Source of the DNA: Colwellia sp. MB3u-45
GTDB lineage: Bacteria; Pseudomonadota; Gammaproteobacteria; Enterobacterales; Alteromonadaceae
Assembly (NCBI RefSeq): GCF_014077005.1
Contig: NZ_JACGVC010000048.1
Location: forward strand, 1-34,431
Direction: 5' to 3'
Length of the DNA stretch: 34,431 bases
The position numbers were made by a program, and so were the translations under genes. This document shows, in pieces, positions 18,901 to 27,873 of the stretch (position 1 is the first letter of the stretch; every line of letters starts with the position of its first letter). The notes under the pieces are model-generated. The model ran no database searches, had not been told where the DNA came from, and saw only the letters and a program-made list of their open reading frames with translations.

Positions 18901-19413
18901 TTAAGTCTTAATATTTTGTGTGTTTTTGCTCGGTTCACCATTTTTAAATGAATCGAAAATCATCAGTGCAGCACCAATAAAGATCATTGAATCGGCAATA
19001 TTAAAGGCAGGAAAATGATAGCCAAAGCCATAAAAGTCGAGAAAGTCGATAACATAACCAAATAGCACACGATCAATAAGATTGCCCACTGCACCACTTA
19101 ACATTAACGCAAATGCCACTGATAATAGTGCTTGTTGTTTAGGCGTTTTTGCTAACCAAACAATAAAAACAATACTGGCAATGGCAGCAATCGCAGTGAA
19201 AAACCAACGTTGCCAACCACCTTGGTCGGCAAGGAAGCTAAATGCCGCGCCAAGGTTATGGACATAAGTGAAGTTGAAAAAAGGCAAAATATCGATTGAT
19301 TGATACAAGTCCATATTGCTGACGATTAATTGTTTTGTCACTTGATCGGCCACTAAAAAAACCAAGGTTAACCATAACCAACGTAAGCCTGTTTCGGTAA
19401 ATAACTTTTTCAT
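18901..19413 (-). CDS. lspA: Lipoprotein signal peptidase (signal peptidase II)
   Basis: LspA cleaves prolipoproteins before the acylated Cys in the inner membrane. There are four hydrophobic segments and the conserved blocks DQVTK (23-27), NLGAAFSFL (53-61), GNLIDRV, VIDFLDF and FNIADS. The catalytic pair should be Asp123 and Asp141. Length 170 residues is usual. Likely clients in this window are BamD and the M49 lipoprotein. Confidence 0.96.
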   Translation of the reverse strand: MKKLFTETGLRWLWLTLVFLVADQVTKQLIVSNMDLYQSIDILPFFNFTYVHNLGAAFSFLADQGGWQRWFFTAIAAIASIVFIVWLAKTPKQQALLSVAFALMLSGAVGNLIDRVLFGYVIDFLDFYGFGYHFPAFNIADSMIFIGAALMIFDSFKNGEPSKNTQNIKT

Positions 19414-19478
19414 AGCACAATAAACTCTCTTATATTGCTCGCGTTTGAAGCGCGATACTTCACTCTATTAATAACGAG

Positions 19479-19514
19479 AAAACGTGCAGACTTTAAACAA
19501 GTACTACACGTTTT
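19479..19514 (-). promoter_or_regulatory. Inverted repeat in the ileS-lspA gap
   Basis: AAAACGTG (19479-19486) and CACGTTTT (19507-19514) form an 8-bp inverted repeat around a 20-base loop, inside the 130-base gap between ileS and lspA. On the minus-strand RNA the 3' arm ends in four U. It could be an attenuator or processing hairpin that sets lspA-fkpB-ispH expression below ileS. A true terminator would need a longer U-run. Confidence 0.4.
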
Positions 19515-19543
19515 AGTTTCAATATCATTCGCCTATTTTCTAC

Positions 19544-22393
19544 TTAAGCGAATTGACGAACTTCACCGTCACCTTCTACGTTAATAATACAACGTCCACA
19601 AAGGTCTGGGTGCTTTTCATCTTGACCAATATCTTCTGTGACATGCCAACAGCGATCACACTTAACACCTTGTGCTGGAGCAACAGTTAACCATAAACCC
19701 TCAACTTCAGTGGCTAAAGTATTTGCTGGCGCACTCTCAACAATTTCAACCACGGCTTTAGAGGTAATTAATACAAAACGTAGTTCTTCGCCTAATTGCT
19801 GCAATTTTTCTGCCAGCTCACTGGTGGCATATAATGTAACCGCGGCTTCGAGCGCTTTACCCACTTGCTTTTCTTTACGGGCATTTTCTAGCGCTTTATT
19901 GACTTCTGTGCGCACTAATAAAAGCTCGTTCCAGTAATCATTATTTAACACACTAGCTGTTGAAGCTTTTGGTAAACCATCAAACCAAACACCTGTAAAA
20001 ACGAACTCTTCACGAGTCTCACCTGATGGTGTTGGCAATGCTTGCCAGATTTCTTGTGCCGTAAAAGATAAAATGGGTGCCATCCAACGTGTCATCGCTT
20101 CAGCGATTAAATACATCGCTGTTTGACATGAACGACGAGCTACACTGTCTTCTTTAGCAGTGTATTGGCGGTCTTTAATAATATCTAAGTAAAAGCCACC
20201 CAGCTCTGTTGTGCAGAAGTTCATTAACTTGTGCACGACCAAATGAAATTCATATTCATCATAAGCCGCAATAATATCTGCTTGTAACTGCGCCGCTTTA
20301 TCTACCGCCCAACGATCAAGTGCCACCATATCATCAAAAGCAATTAAATCTGTTTTGGGGTCAAAGCCATTTAAGTTTGATAATAAAAAGCGCGAGGTAT
20401 TTCGAATACGGCGATAAGCATCAGCTTGGCGTTTAAATATTTCATCGCCTGCAGTGATCTCTTGGGTGTAATTTACCGACGCTGTCCATAAGCGTAAAAT
20501 GTCTGCACCTAGTGTATTGGTGATTTCTTTTGGCGTGATAACATTGCCTAAAGATTTAGACATTTTATGACCTTTAGCATCAACCACAAAGCCATGAGTC
20601 AGTACTTGCTTATAAGGTGCTTTACCGTTCATTGCGACTGAAGAAATCATTGAAGACATAAACCAACCACGATGTTGATCCGAACCTTCTAAGTACAAGT
20701 CAGCAATGCCGTCAAACTCCTCACGGGCATTAATAACAGAGTAGTGTGTTGTACCAGAATCAAACCAAACATCTAAGGTATCAGGAACTTTAACGTATAC
20801 TTGAGCATCATCGCCGATAAGCGCTGATGGCTCTAAATCAAACCATGCTTGAATGCCTTTCTCTTCAACAAGTTTTGCTACGCTTTCAATTAATTCAATC
20901 GTGCGAGGATGCAAAGCACCCGTATCTTGATGAATAAATAATGCCATTGGCACGCCCCACGTACGTTGACGTGATATACACCAATCAGGACGACCTTCAA
21001 CCATAGATTCAATACGACGTTGGCCCCAATCAGGAATCCAGCGTGTTTTTTCAATTTCTTTTAATGAATCTTGACGTAAACCTTTCTTGTCCATGCTAAT
21101 AAACCACTGTGGTGTAGCACGGAAAATCAATGGTGTTTTATGACGCCAACAATGCGGGTAAGAATGATCTATCGCATGATAATGCACTAATGTGCCATGC
21201 TCTCTTAGGGTTTCAACAACATTAGCATTGGCTTTAAAAACATGCTGACCGGCAAAAAGTGGGGTATCTTCTAAATAAACACCGTTGGCGCCGACTGGAT
21301 TTGCCACTTCTAAATCATATATCTTACCGACAACAAAATCTTCTACACCATGACCTGGCGCTGTATGAACACAACCCGTACCTGAATCGGTCGTCACGTG
21401 TTCACCTAAAATTAATGGCACGGTAAAATCATAAAATGGGTGTTTAAGTTCGACAAGGTCTAAATCGCTGCCCTGACAAAGACCTAATATCTGGTATTTA
21501 TCAATACCAAAGCGCTCCATACACGAAGCCACTAAATCAGAGGCTAAGATGAAGCGTTCTTTTCCTTGCGCTGTTTCACACTGTACTAAGCTATATTCTA
21601 CTTCAGCATTCACAGCCACCGCACGGTTAGCGGGTAATGTCCAAGGTGTAGTGGTCCAAATAACCACTGAAACTGAACCTTCACCTACATGCGCTTCAGA
21701 ATGACCTTCTGGCTGAATAAACTTATCAGCAATGCTTTGATCAACAAGCGTAAATTTCACATCAATAGCGGGTGATTGCTTATCTTGATATTCCACTTCA
21801 GCTTCCGCTAAAGATGAGCCACAATCTGTGCACCAATGCACAGGTTTAAAGCCTTGGTGTAAATGACCATTTTCAGCAATTTTACCCAATGAGCGAATAA
21901 TATTAGCTTCGGTATCAAAATCCATCGTACGATAAGGCTTATCCCAATCAGCAAACACGCCTAAGCGTTTGAAATCTTCACGTTGGGCATTAATTTGCTT
22001 GCCGGCATATTCACGACACTTTTCACGAAAAACACTAGCAGAAACTTTATGGCCTGGTTTGCCAATCTTTTTCTCTACCATTAGTTCAATCGGTAAACCA
22101 TGACAGTCCCAACCCGGCACGTATGGCGCATTGAAATCTGATAAGGTTTTTGATTTAACAATAATGTCTTTCAAAATTTTATTAACAGAGTGACCTAGAT
22201 GAATATCACCATTGGCATACGGAGGGCCGTCATGCAAAATAAATGATTTTTTGCCTTTTTTAGCGGCACGAATTTGACCGTATAGATCTTTCTCTGCCCA
22301 TTCTTTTAGCATATTCGGTTCACGATTTGCCATATTGCCTTTCATAGCAAAAGAAGTTGCGGGCAAATTTAGGGTTTGCTTATAATCACTCAT
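19544..22393 (-). CDS. ileS: Isoleucyl-tRNA synthetase
   Basis: A class I aminoacyl-tRNA synthetase of 949 residues that charges tRNA-Ile. The HIGH signature is HLGH at 65-68 and the KMSKS signature is in [11 protein letters not shown] (about 605). The CP1 editing domain contains [15 protein letters not shown] and [16 protein letters not shown]. The C-terminal zinc finger is complete (CDRCWH and CGRC), as in the bacterial, mupirocin-sensitive type. It lies between ribF and lspA. Confidence 0.98.
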   Translation of the reverse strand: MSDYKQTLNLPATSFAMKGNMANREPNMLKEWAEKDLYGQIRAAKKGKKSFILHDGPPYANGDIHLGHSVNKILKDIIVKSKTLSDFNAPYVPGWDCHGLPIELMVEKKIGKPGHKVSASVFREKCREYAGKQINAQREDFKRLGVFADWDKPYRTMDFDTEANIIRSLGKIAENGHLHQGFKPVHWCTDCGSSLAEAEVEYQDKQSPAIDVKFTLVDQSIADKFIQPEGHSEAHVGEGSVSVVIWTTTPWTLPANRAVAVNAEVEYSLVQCETAQGKERFILASDLVASCMERFGIDKYQILGLCQGSDLDLVELKHPFYDFTVPLILGEHVTTDSGTGCVHTAPGHGVEDFVVGKIYDLEVANPVGANGVYLEDTPLFAGQHVFKANANVVETLREHGTLVHYHAIDHSYPHCWRHKTPLIFRATPQWFISMDKKGLRQDSLKEIEKTRWIPDWGQRRIESMVEGRPDWCISRQRTWGVPMALFIHQDTGALHPRTIELIESVAKLVEEKGIQAWFDLEPSALIGDDAQVYVKVPDTLDVWFDSGTTHYSVINAREEFDGIADLYLEGSDQHRGWFMSSMISSVAMNGKAPYKQVLTHGFVVDAKGHKMSKSLGNVITPKEITNTLGADILRLWTASVNYTQEITAGDEIFKRQADAYRRIRNTSRFLLSNLNGFDPKTDLIAFDDMVALDRWAVDKAAQLQADIIAAYDEYEFHLVVHKLMNFCTTELGGFYLDIIKDRQYTAKEDSVARRSCQTAMYLIAEAMTRWMAPILSFTAQEIWQALPTPSGETREEFVFTGVWFDGLPKASTASVLNNDYWNELLLVRTEVNKALENARKEKQVGKALEAAVTLYATSELAEKLQQLGEELRFVLITSKAVVEIVESAPANTLATEVEGLWLTVAPAQGVKCDRCWHVTEDIGQDEKHPDLCGRCIINVEGDGEVRQFA

Positions 22394-22512
22394 TAAAATA
22401 AATATCCGTTGTCGTAGTCACTAGGCTTTGCTTAGTATGATGTTATATTTTATTTGCTTAATTTATCGCTAATTTATTAATTTTTTACCAATAAGTTATC
22501 GTTACGATGTCG

Positions 22513-23460
22513 TTAAGTAATAGCTAAATGTTGCACAAAAGTGCGGGCCTGTTCAGTATCGGTGGCAATTTGTTCGGTAAGCTCAACTAACGAGTTAAAC
22601 TTATGTTCACTTCGTAGTTTTTTCAACATAACTACCTCAATGATTGCGCCGTATAAATTGTTATCAAAATCAAATATATGTACTTCTAATTGTTGCCTAA
22701 TACCAGCAACTGTTGGTCTTGAACCTATGTTTGCGACACCGTAATGGTGACCAAATGGGCTTTTAACCTGCACCGCGTAAACCCCTGAAACAGGCGAAAC
22801 CCGACGTTTTAATCTTATATTGGCGGTAGGAAAACCTATTTCACGGCCGCGTTTATCACCATGAAAAACTTTGCCAATAATTGAATAGGGCCGCCCTAAC
22901 ATGGTTTTTGCGCCGTCTAAATCATCTCTCTCTAATAACTGCCTGATTGCTGTGCTGCTTACCCGACAACCTGCTAATTTATGGCTTGCGGTATCAGTGA
23001 CTGAGAAGTCAAACTGCTTGCCAGCAGCCTTAAGCATGGAAAAATTACCTTGGCGATTTTTACCAAAATGAAAATCATCACCAACAATCAAGTGTTTTAT
23101 CGCTAAGCGTTTAACTAATAACTCTTTGATAAAGGTCTCGGCAGTTAGACTAGCAAATTTTCTATTAAAATTGATACAAATTAATCTATCTATACCTAAG
23201 TTTTTTAATAGGACATATTTGTCACGTAATCGACACAATCTTGCGGGGGCTGTTTCAGGCGAAAATAACTCTTGAGGCTGGGGTTCAAAGACCAATACGG
23301 CAGCTTCGCAGTTTAGCTTTCTGGCTTTTTCAACCAAAGCAAGAATCACTTGCTTATGCCCTAAGTGAACGCCGTCAAAATTGCCAATAGTTAACACGCA
23401 ACCTTGACGATTGTTATCAACGTTAATCTGCATGTTATGAATGCCACGTGTTAATTGCAT
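22513..23460 (-). CDS. ribF: Bifunctional riboflavin kinase / FAD synthetase
   Basis: RibF turns riboflavin into FMN and then FAD. The N-terminal adenylyltransferase domain has GNFDGVHLGHK (about 27-37) and VGDDFHFGKNRQG. The C-terminal flavokinase domain has GRPYSIIGKVFHGDKRGREIGFPTANI and GVYAV. The 315 residues and the start MQLTRGIHN correspond to the family. It stands upstream of ileS, 119 bases away, and behind murJ. Confidence 0.96.
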   Translation of the reverse strand: MQLTRGIHNMQINVDNNRQGCVLTIGNFDGVHLGHKQVILALVEKARKLNCEAAVLVFEPQPQELFSPETAPARLCRLRDKYVLLKNLGIDRLICINFNRKFASLTAETFIKELLVKRLAIKHLIVGDDFHFGKNRQGNFSMLKAAGKQFDFSVTDTASHKLAGCRVSSTAIRQLLERDDLDGAKTMLGRPYSIIGKVFHGDKRGREIGFPTANIRLKRRVSPVSGVYAVQVKSPFGHHYGVANIGSRPTVAGIRQQLEVHIFDFDNNLYGAIIEVVMLKKLRSEHKFNSLVELTEQIATDTEQARTFVQHLAIT

Positions 23461-23593
23461 CTAATTAAAAACCTTACTGCCAATAGTGCTTTACTACTAG
23501 CTAAATCATTAAAGAATAAAAGCCGATGAATTATATATGAGTCAGCAATAAGAATCAGCCCTTATGAAGAGTTATTTTAGGGGAAATATCGTG

Positions 23594-25174
23594 TTAATTA
23601 AGCGTTTTTTGTCTAATTTTGATATCTGAAAGTCGAATACCTAATAAAAGCAGACAAATTAAATAACTCACTATGCCACTGGTAATACAGAACAAAAGTT
23701 GGGTCACTTGCTTGGTAAAGCTGTAGGTAAGCCAAACATCAAAATCAGGTGATACTTGATAAACAACTAAAGCCATTATTCCTGCAGCGCTAACAAGACG
23801 GCTGATAAACCACCATGTTTTACCCGATAACTGAAAAACATTAGCCGCTTTTAGCCCCTGATAAAGCATCAGTGCATTTAAGGTTGCAGATAAAGTCGTT
23901 GCTATGGCTAAACCAACATAACCAAAATATGGTGCTAGCATCATATTAAATACCATATTGGCCACCATAGCTTTAATCGCAATTTTCACCGGTGTTTTAG
24001 TGTCTTGGCGAGCATAAAAACCCGGCGCTAAGACTTTAATGAACATAAAGCTGAGTAAACCCGAAAGGTAAGCGAATAAAGCATAAGACACTTGTAAAAC
24101 TTCATGTTGGGTGAATTCACCTCGCATAAATAACACCATAATAATCGGCTGCGCTAGCACCATCAGCCCAGCTAAAGCCGGCCAACCAAATAGAGAAACA
24201 ACTCTGATGCCCCAATCTAAAGTATCACTAAATTCTTGAGTGTCTTTCTTAGTATGTAATTTAGCCAAGCTGGGTAATATTACGGTCGCAATACCTATAC
24301 CAAATAAGCCCAGAGGAAATTCTAGTAGTCGGTCAGCGTAATATAACCAACTAATAGAACCCGTGATCAACATACTGGCGATAATGGTATCAAGCAGTAA
24401 ATTTATTTGCGTTACTGACACGCCAAAGAGTGCAGGAATAATCAACTTTCGTATTTTAGTGACGCCAGGCGAATGCCATGACCATGTTGGTTTAACCAGA
24501 GCACCCGCGCGATATAAAAAGGGCAACTGAAAAGCGAATTGAATAAAACCACCTAAAAACACACCCCAAGCAAGGGCAAATGCGGGATTATCCATCACAG
24601 GTGCTAAGTAAATAGCACAAGCAATGATACCAACATTTAATAACACCGGCGTAAAAGCTGAAACAGCAAAGCGACCATAAGTATTTAATATCGCGCCTGA
24701 TAGTGCTGTAAAACTAACAAACCACAAATAAGGAAAGGTAATTTTTAATAGTGTACTCGCCAGATCAAATTTTTCACTCGCAGGACCATCATTTAACCAA
24801 TCTAAAAACCAACCGAAGCCAAACAAGGCCACGATTAATGGCGACGCTATCATGCCAAATAAGGTGACTAAGGTAATAATAACACCCAGGGTGCCTGAAA
24901 CTTGGCCAATTAACTTGCGTGTTTCGTTAGTGGCATGTTCCTCATCAAGGGTGTGATATTCACTTAACACAGGCACAAAGGCTTGTGCAAAAGCACCTTC
25001 TGCAAACAGACGTCGCAAAAAATTAGGGATTTTATTGGCAAAGAAGAATACGTCTGCTGAGGCCCCCGCGCCCATAATATTGGCAATAACAATGTCTCGC
25101 ACTAAGCCAAGCACACGTGAAATTAATGTCATAGCGCTGACAATAAGTCCTGACTTAATTAGTTTTTTACTCAA
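23594..25174 (-). CDS. murJ: Lipid II flippase MurJ
   Basis: MurJ moves lipid II across the inner membrane for peptidoglycan synthesis. The protein has 526 residues with about 14 membrane segments and the MVF-family N-terminus: SRVLGLVRDIVIANIMGAGASADVFFFANKIPNFLRRLFAEGAFAQAFVPVLSEY. The start is TTG (25172-25174); the next in-frame Met is 14 residues on and would cut the N-terminal stretch that lines up with other MurJ proteins. It is first in the minus-strand block leading to ispH and divergent from rpsT. Confidence 0.96.
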   Translation of the reverse strand: MSKKLIKSGLIVSAMTLISRVLGLVRDIVIANIMGAGASADVFFFANKIPNFLRRLFAEGAFAQAFVPVLSEYHTLDEEHATNETRKLIGQVSGTLGVIITLVTLFGMIASPLIVALFGFGWFLDWLNDGPASEKFDLASTLLKITFPYLWFVSFTALSGAILNTYGRFAVSAFTPVLLNVGIIACAIYLAPVMDNPAFALAWGVFLGGFIQFAFQLPFLYRAGALVKPTWSWHSPGVTKIRKLIIPALFGVSVTQINLLLDTIIASMLITGSISWLYYADRLLEFPLGLFGIGIATVILPSLAKLHTKKDTQEFSDTLDWGIRVVSLFGWPALAGLMVLAQPIIMVLFMRGEFTQHEVLQVSYALFAYLSGLLSFMFIKVLAPGFYARQDTKTPVKIAIKAMVANMVFNMMLAPYFGYVGLAIATTLSATLNALMLYQGLKAANVFQLSGKTWWFISRLVSAAGIMALVVYQVSPDFDVWLTYSFTKQVTQLLFCITSGIVSYLICLLLLGIRLSDIKIRQKTLN

Positions 25175-25222
25175 ACAGCTAGCCCCAATGTTATGTTTAT
25201 TTTTAAAATATTTTTCAACCTA

Positions 25223-25251
25223 TTCACACTAATTTAATTCGCTGATATTAT
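25223..25251 (+). promoter_or_regulatory. Strong predicted sigma70 promoter in the murJ-rpsT gap
   Basis: TTCACA (25223-25228), a 17-base spacer and TATTAT (25246-25251) match the sigma70 consensus at 5/6 and 5/6. No ORF follows before the terminator at 25391-25427, so it would drive a short non-coding transcript from about 25258. Confidence 0.6.
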
Positions 25252-25257
25252 GAGCAA

Positions 25258-25427
25258 ATATAAGTATTAATTCATCATTAAAACAAGCCAAATTTCGCAT
25301 AATAGATAATATCTCTCTATTATGCGGCTTTTATAAATTGATAGACAAGACTTTAATCTCCTAAAGCAGATGTTTTATGAATAATCGGGCAACACACTTA
25401 TTCAAGGCTTAAAAGTGTGTTTTTTTT
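25258..25427 (+). ncRNA. Candidate small RNA between murJ and rpsT
   Basis: A transcript of about 170 bases would run from the promoter at 25223-25251 to an intrinsic terminator with eight U. Near its 5' part is a perfect 11-bp hairpin CGCATAATAGA/TCTATTATGCG (25296-25306 and 25316-25326, 9-base loop), flanked by AAGCC and GGCTT. The 3' terminator stem with a long U-tail resembles Hfq-dependent small RNAs. No open frame of useful length exists; an 11-codon frame at about 25378-25413 has a poor ribosome binding site. It may instead be an upstream leader of rpsT, but the terminator argues against that. I know of no described RNA with this sequence. Confidence 0.4.
25391..25427 (+). terminator. 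Intrinsic terminator of the small-RNA candidate
   Basis: A 9-bp stem AACACACTT/AAGTGTGTT (25391-25399 and 25413-25421) closes a 13-base loop and is followed by an unbroken T-run (25420-25427). It points in the plus direction, and no gene ends upstream of it on that strand. Confidence 0.75.
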
Positions 25428-25489
25428 GTCAAAAAAGTACATAAATAGCAAATATATCGAAAATTAGTTAAATCAGAGGAGAACAGCAC

Positions 25490-25518
25490 TTCCAACTTTT
25501 AACTAAAAACTTTAGAAT
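25490..25518 (+). promoter_or_regulatory. Predicted rpsT promoter P1 with stringent-type discriminator
   Basis: The -10 box TAGAAT (25513-25518) is followed by GCGCC, the same -10 plus GC-rich discriminator as the rRNA-type promoters at the left end of the window. The -35 TTCCAA (25490-25495, 17-base spacer) is weak. The design suggests growth-rate and stringent control of S20 together with rRNA. Confidence 0.5.
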
Positions 25519-25584
25519 GCGCCATTGGTTTTATTTATACAAACGGGTAATTATCCGAACGGTCAAATTAAAACAGTAAATTAT

Positions 25585-25613
25585 TTGACAAACCAGTTAA
25601 AAACAGGCATATT
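25585..25613 (+). promoter_or_regulatory. Predicted rpsT promoter P2
   Basis: A perfect -35 TTGACA (25585-25590), a 17-base spacer and CATATT (25608-25613, 4/6). Transcription would begin about 40 bases before the S20 start codon. E. coli rpsT also has two tandem promoters at a similar distance from each other. Confidence 0.55.
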
Positions 25614-25661
25614 TCGTCGCCTTAAATTTAGGCAATATTTATTCAATTTTAGGAGTTCACC

Positions 25662-25922
25662 TTGGCTAACTCAAAGTCTGCTAAGAAGCGCGCATTACAA
25701 TCTGAAACGCGCCGCCAACACAATGCAAGCCGTCGCTCAATGATGCGTACTTTACTTAAGAAAGTAATGTCTGCTATCGCAGCCGGTGACAAAGAAAAAG
25801 CATCTACAGAATTTGCTGCTGCTGCACCGATTTTAGATCGTTATGCAAGCAAAGGTCTTATTCATAAAAATAAAGCCGCTCGTAGTAAGAGCCGTTTAAA
25901 CGCTGCTATTAAAGCGCTTTAA
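25662..25922 (+). CDS. rpsT: 30S ribosomal protein S20
   Basis: S20 binds 16S rRNA early in 30S assembly. The 86-residue protein is highly basic, with the family N-terminus [26 protein letters not shown] truncated here for brevity to its first residues [11 protein letters not shown], and a C-terminal [12 protein letters not shown]. The start is TTG with AGGAG 7 bases before it. The unusual start codon is shared with E. coli rpsT, where the UUG is part of autogenous translational control by S20, so the same control may act here. The gene is followed by a strong terminator and is divergent from murJ. Confidence 0.97.
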   Translation: MANSKSAKKRALQSETRRQHNASRRSMMRTLLKKVMSAIAAGDKEKASTEFAAAAPILDRYASKGLIHKNKAARSKSRLNAAIKAL

Positions 25923-25940
25923 TTTTTTGTAAAGAATTAA

Positions 25941-25965
25941 AAAACCGGCCTTGGCCGGTTTTTTT
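25941..25965 (+). terminator. Intrinsic terminator of rpsT
   Basis: AAAACCGGC and GCCGGTTTT form a strong GC-rich stem around CTTG, followed by a T-run to 25965, starting 19 bases after the rpsT stop. Confidence 0.92.
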
Positions 25966-26067
25966 ATGCCTGTAATTCCACTAAAGCAATAGTTTGTTGT
26001 TGTTTGCGCTTGCGCTTATCATCTATTTTGGTAGTCTCTAGGCGGTATTTACCAAGAGAAACCTTAC

Positions 26068-27723
26068 ATGAAACTTTCAAAAATCGCTTCTATGCTGATC
26101 ATTGCTGGCACATTAACCGCTTGTGGTGACAACAAAGCAGTAACACCGCTTGCAAGTGTTAGCTTGTTACCTGAATATCAAGACCGTTTAGATATTTATA
26201 AAACAGTGACCTTAAGTGCTGACTTATCGCACCTATCCACGAACCAGAAAAAAATGTTGTCTTTACTTATCGAAGCCTCAGACATTATCGATGATCTATT
26301 TTGGCAACAAGCTTTTGGCCAAGATAAAACTAGCTTTTTAGCTTCAATAAATGACGATAAAGTCAGAGAGTTTGCCCGTATTAATTATGGTCCTTGGGAT
26401 CGATTAAATGGTGACAAAGCTTTTTTAACTGAAAGCGCAGCAAAAAGCCCTGGCGCTCAGTTCTATCCCGCCGACATGAGCAAAGCCGAATTTGAAAAAG
26501 CCACCTTTGATGACAAAAATGGTTTGTACTCGCTGGTAATAAGAAACGAAAATGGTGAATTAAACACTATTGCCTTTTCAGAAGCCTACAGTGACGAAAT
26601 TAATCGCATTGCGGTTATTTTAGAAAAAGCTGCGACCTTTGCCGATAATAAAGAATTCGCTAATTACCTTAATATACGCGCCACAGCATTACGTAATGAT
26701 GATTTTCAGGCATCTGACCTTGCTTGGATGGACATGAAAAACAACCCCATTGATATTGTTATAGGTCCAATTGAAACCTATGAAGATCAACTTTTTGGTT
26801 ATCGTGCCGCCTTTGAATCTTACGTATTGATCAAAGATATGTCGTGGAGTGAAAAGCTTTCAAAATACGCTGATTTTTTACCTGAATTACAACGTGGCTT
26901 GCCGGTCAGTGAAAAGTATAAAGCGGAAATACCTGGCTCTGATGCCGACTTAAACGCTTATGATGTTATTTATTATGCCGGCCATTCAAATGCCGGCGGT
27001 AAAACGATAGCGATTAACTTGCCCAATGACGAACAAGTACAACTGGAAAAAGGCACACGTCGTTTGCAGTTAAAAAATGCCATGCGGGCAAAGTTTGACG
27101 CCATTATGACCCCTATTGCCGAAACATTAATTGTGCCAGAGCAACGAAAAAATGTCACCTTTACCGCCTTTTTTGCCAACACTATGTTTCATGAAGTGGC
27201 GCACGGCTTAGGCATTAAAAACACCATTAATGACAAAGGTACAGTGCGTCAGTCATTAAAAGAACATGCCTCAGCTTTAGAAGAAGGCAAAGCCGATGTA
27301 CTAGGCCTTTACATGATACGTCAACTACTGGCTAAAAATGTTATCAGTGAAGGTACGCTAGAAGACTACTACACGACATTTTTAACCGGCATATTTCGCT
27401 CAGTGCGCTTTGGTGCTAGTTCAGCGCACGGTAAAGCCAATATAGTGCGCTTTAACTACTTTGCAGAGCAAGGTGCATTCACTCGCAATGAACAAGGGTT
27501 ATACAAGGTTAATGTTGCAGAGATGACCGCCGCTATTGATGCTTTGTCAGAGTTAATTCTAACCTTGCAAGGTAACGGTGATTACGATGGTGTTGATAAA
27601 CTAGTCGCAGAAAATGGTGTGATTAACAGCCATTTAGCAGAAGACTTAGCCAGTTTAGAAAGCGCAAAAATTCCTGTCGATATTACCTTTAAACAAGGTA
27701 AAAAAGTGCTTGGGCTAAATTAA
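26068..27723 (+). CDS. Lipoprotein M49-family (dipeptidyl-peptidase III-like) zinc metallopeptidase
   Basis: A 551-residue protein with a lipoprotein signal ending LTAC (Cys19), so it is probably anchored in the cell envelope. The zinc site reads HEVAH at 375-379 followed by GLG, and the third ligand should be a Glu of EEGKADVLGL (405-406). This combination, with NTMFHEVAHGLG, is that of M49 peptidases. Classic dipeptidyl-peptidase III carries HEXXGH; the five-residue HEXXH form is known from Caldithrix abyssi DPP III and the plant M49-Nudix protein. It would cut dipeptides from peptide N-termini, but activity is not proven. Single gene: terminators precede (rpsT) and follow it. No Nudix domain is seen. 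Confidence 0.82.
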   Translation: MKLSKIASMLIIAGTLTACGDNKAVTPLASVSLLPEYQDRLDIYKTVTLSADLSHLSTNQKKMLSLLIEASDIIDDLFWQQAFGQDKTSFLASINDDKVREFARINYGPWDRLNGDKAFLTESAAKSPGAQFYPADMSKAEFEKATFDDKNGLYSLVIRNENGELNTIAFSEAYSDEINRIAVILEKAATFADNKEFANYLNIRATALRNDDFQASDLAWMDMKNNPIDIVIGPIETYEDQLFGYRAAFESYVLIKDMSWSEKLSKYADFLPELQRGLPVSEKYKAEIPGSDADLNAYDVIYYAGHSNAGGKTIAINLPNDEQVQLEKGTRRLQLKNAMRAKFDAIMTPIAETLIVPEQRKNVTFTAFFANTMFHEVAHGLGIKNTINDKGTVRQSLKEHASALEEGKADVLGLYMIRQLLAKNVISEGTLEDYYTTFLTGIFRSVRFGASSAHGKANIVRFNYFAEQGAFTRNEQGLYKVNVAEMTAAIDALSELILTLQGNGDYDGVDKLVAENGVINSHLAEDLASLESAKIPVDITFKQGKKVLGLN

Positions 27724-27749
27724 GTTAAGTTAAGTGAAGTGAAGTGAAG
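27722..27749 (+). repeat. Pentanucleotide repeat after the M49 stop codon
   Basis: AAGTT occurs twice and AAGTG three times in direct succession, followed by AAGC, right behind the stop codon. It is a short degenerate simple repeat in non-coding DNA. Confidence 0.7.
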
Positions 27750-27772
27750 CTAACTTGATTTAATATCGCTCG

Positions 27773-27802
27773 AAAAAGCTAAACATTTGTTTAGCTTTTT
27801 TT
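27773..27802 (+). terminator. Intrinsic terminator of the M49 gene
   Basis: A 13-bp stem AAAAAGCTAAACA/TGTTTAGCTTTTT around TT ends in a run of seven T (to 27802), about 50 bases after the stop codon. Because of the A-run on its other side it can also stop minus-strand transcripts of the ABC exporter operon. Confidence 0.9.
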
Positions 27803-27873
27803 GGCCGTTATTTGGCCGCTATTTAGTAAGGTTACAGGGACTTGAAACTGTGGCTGGAAACACAGTCGTTGTG

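Larger units (their letters stand above)
25175..25661. other. murJ-rpsT gap with a small-RNA candidate and two rpsT promoters
   Basis: This 487-base gap contains, on the plus strand, a near-consensus promoter, a perfect hairpin and an intrinsic terminator (25223-25427), then the two promoters of rpsT (25490-25518 and 25585-25613). A 72-codon frame that overlaps the rpsT start is a shadow. Confidence 0.6.

Noticed and set aside
25525-25743. Plus-strand ORF of 72 codons over the rpsT leader
   Set aside because: It overlaps the start of rpsT in another frame and lies on the P1 leader; no ribosome site.
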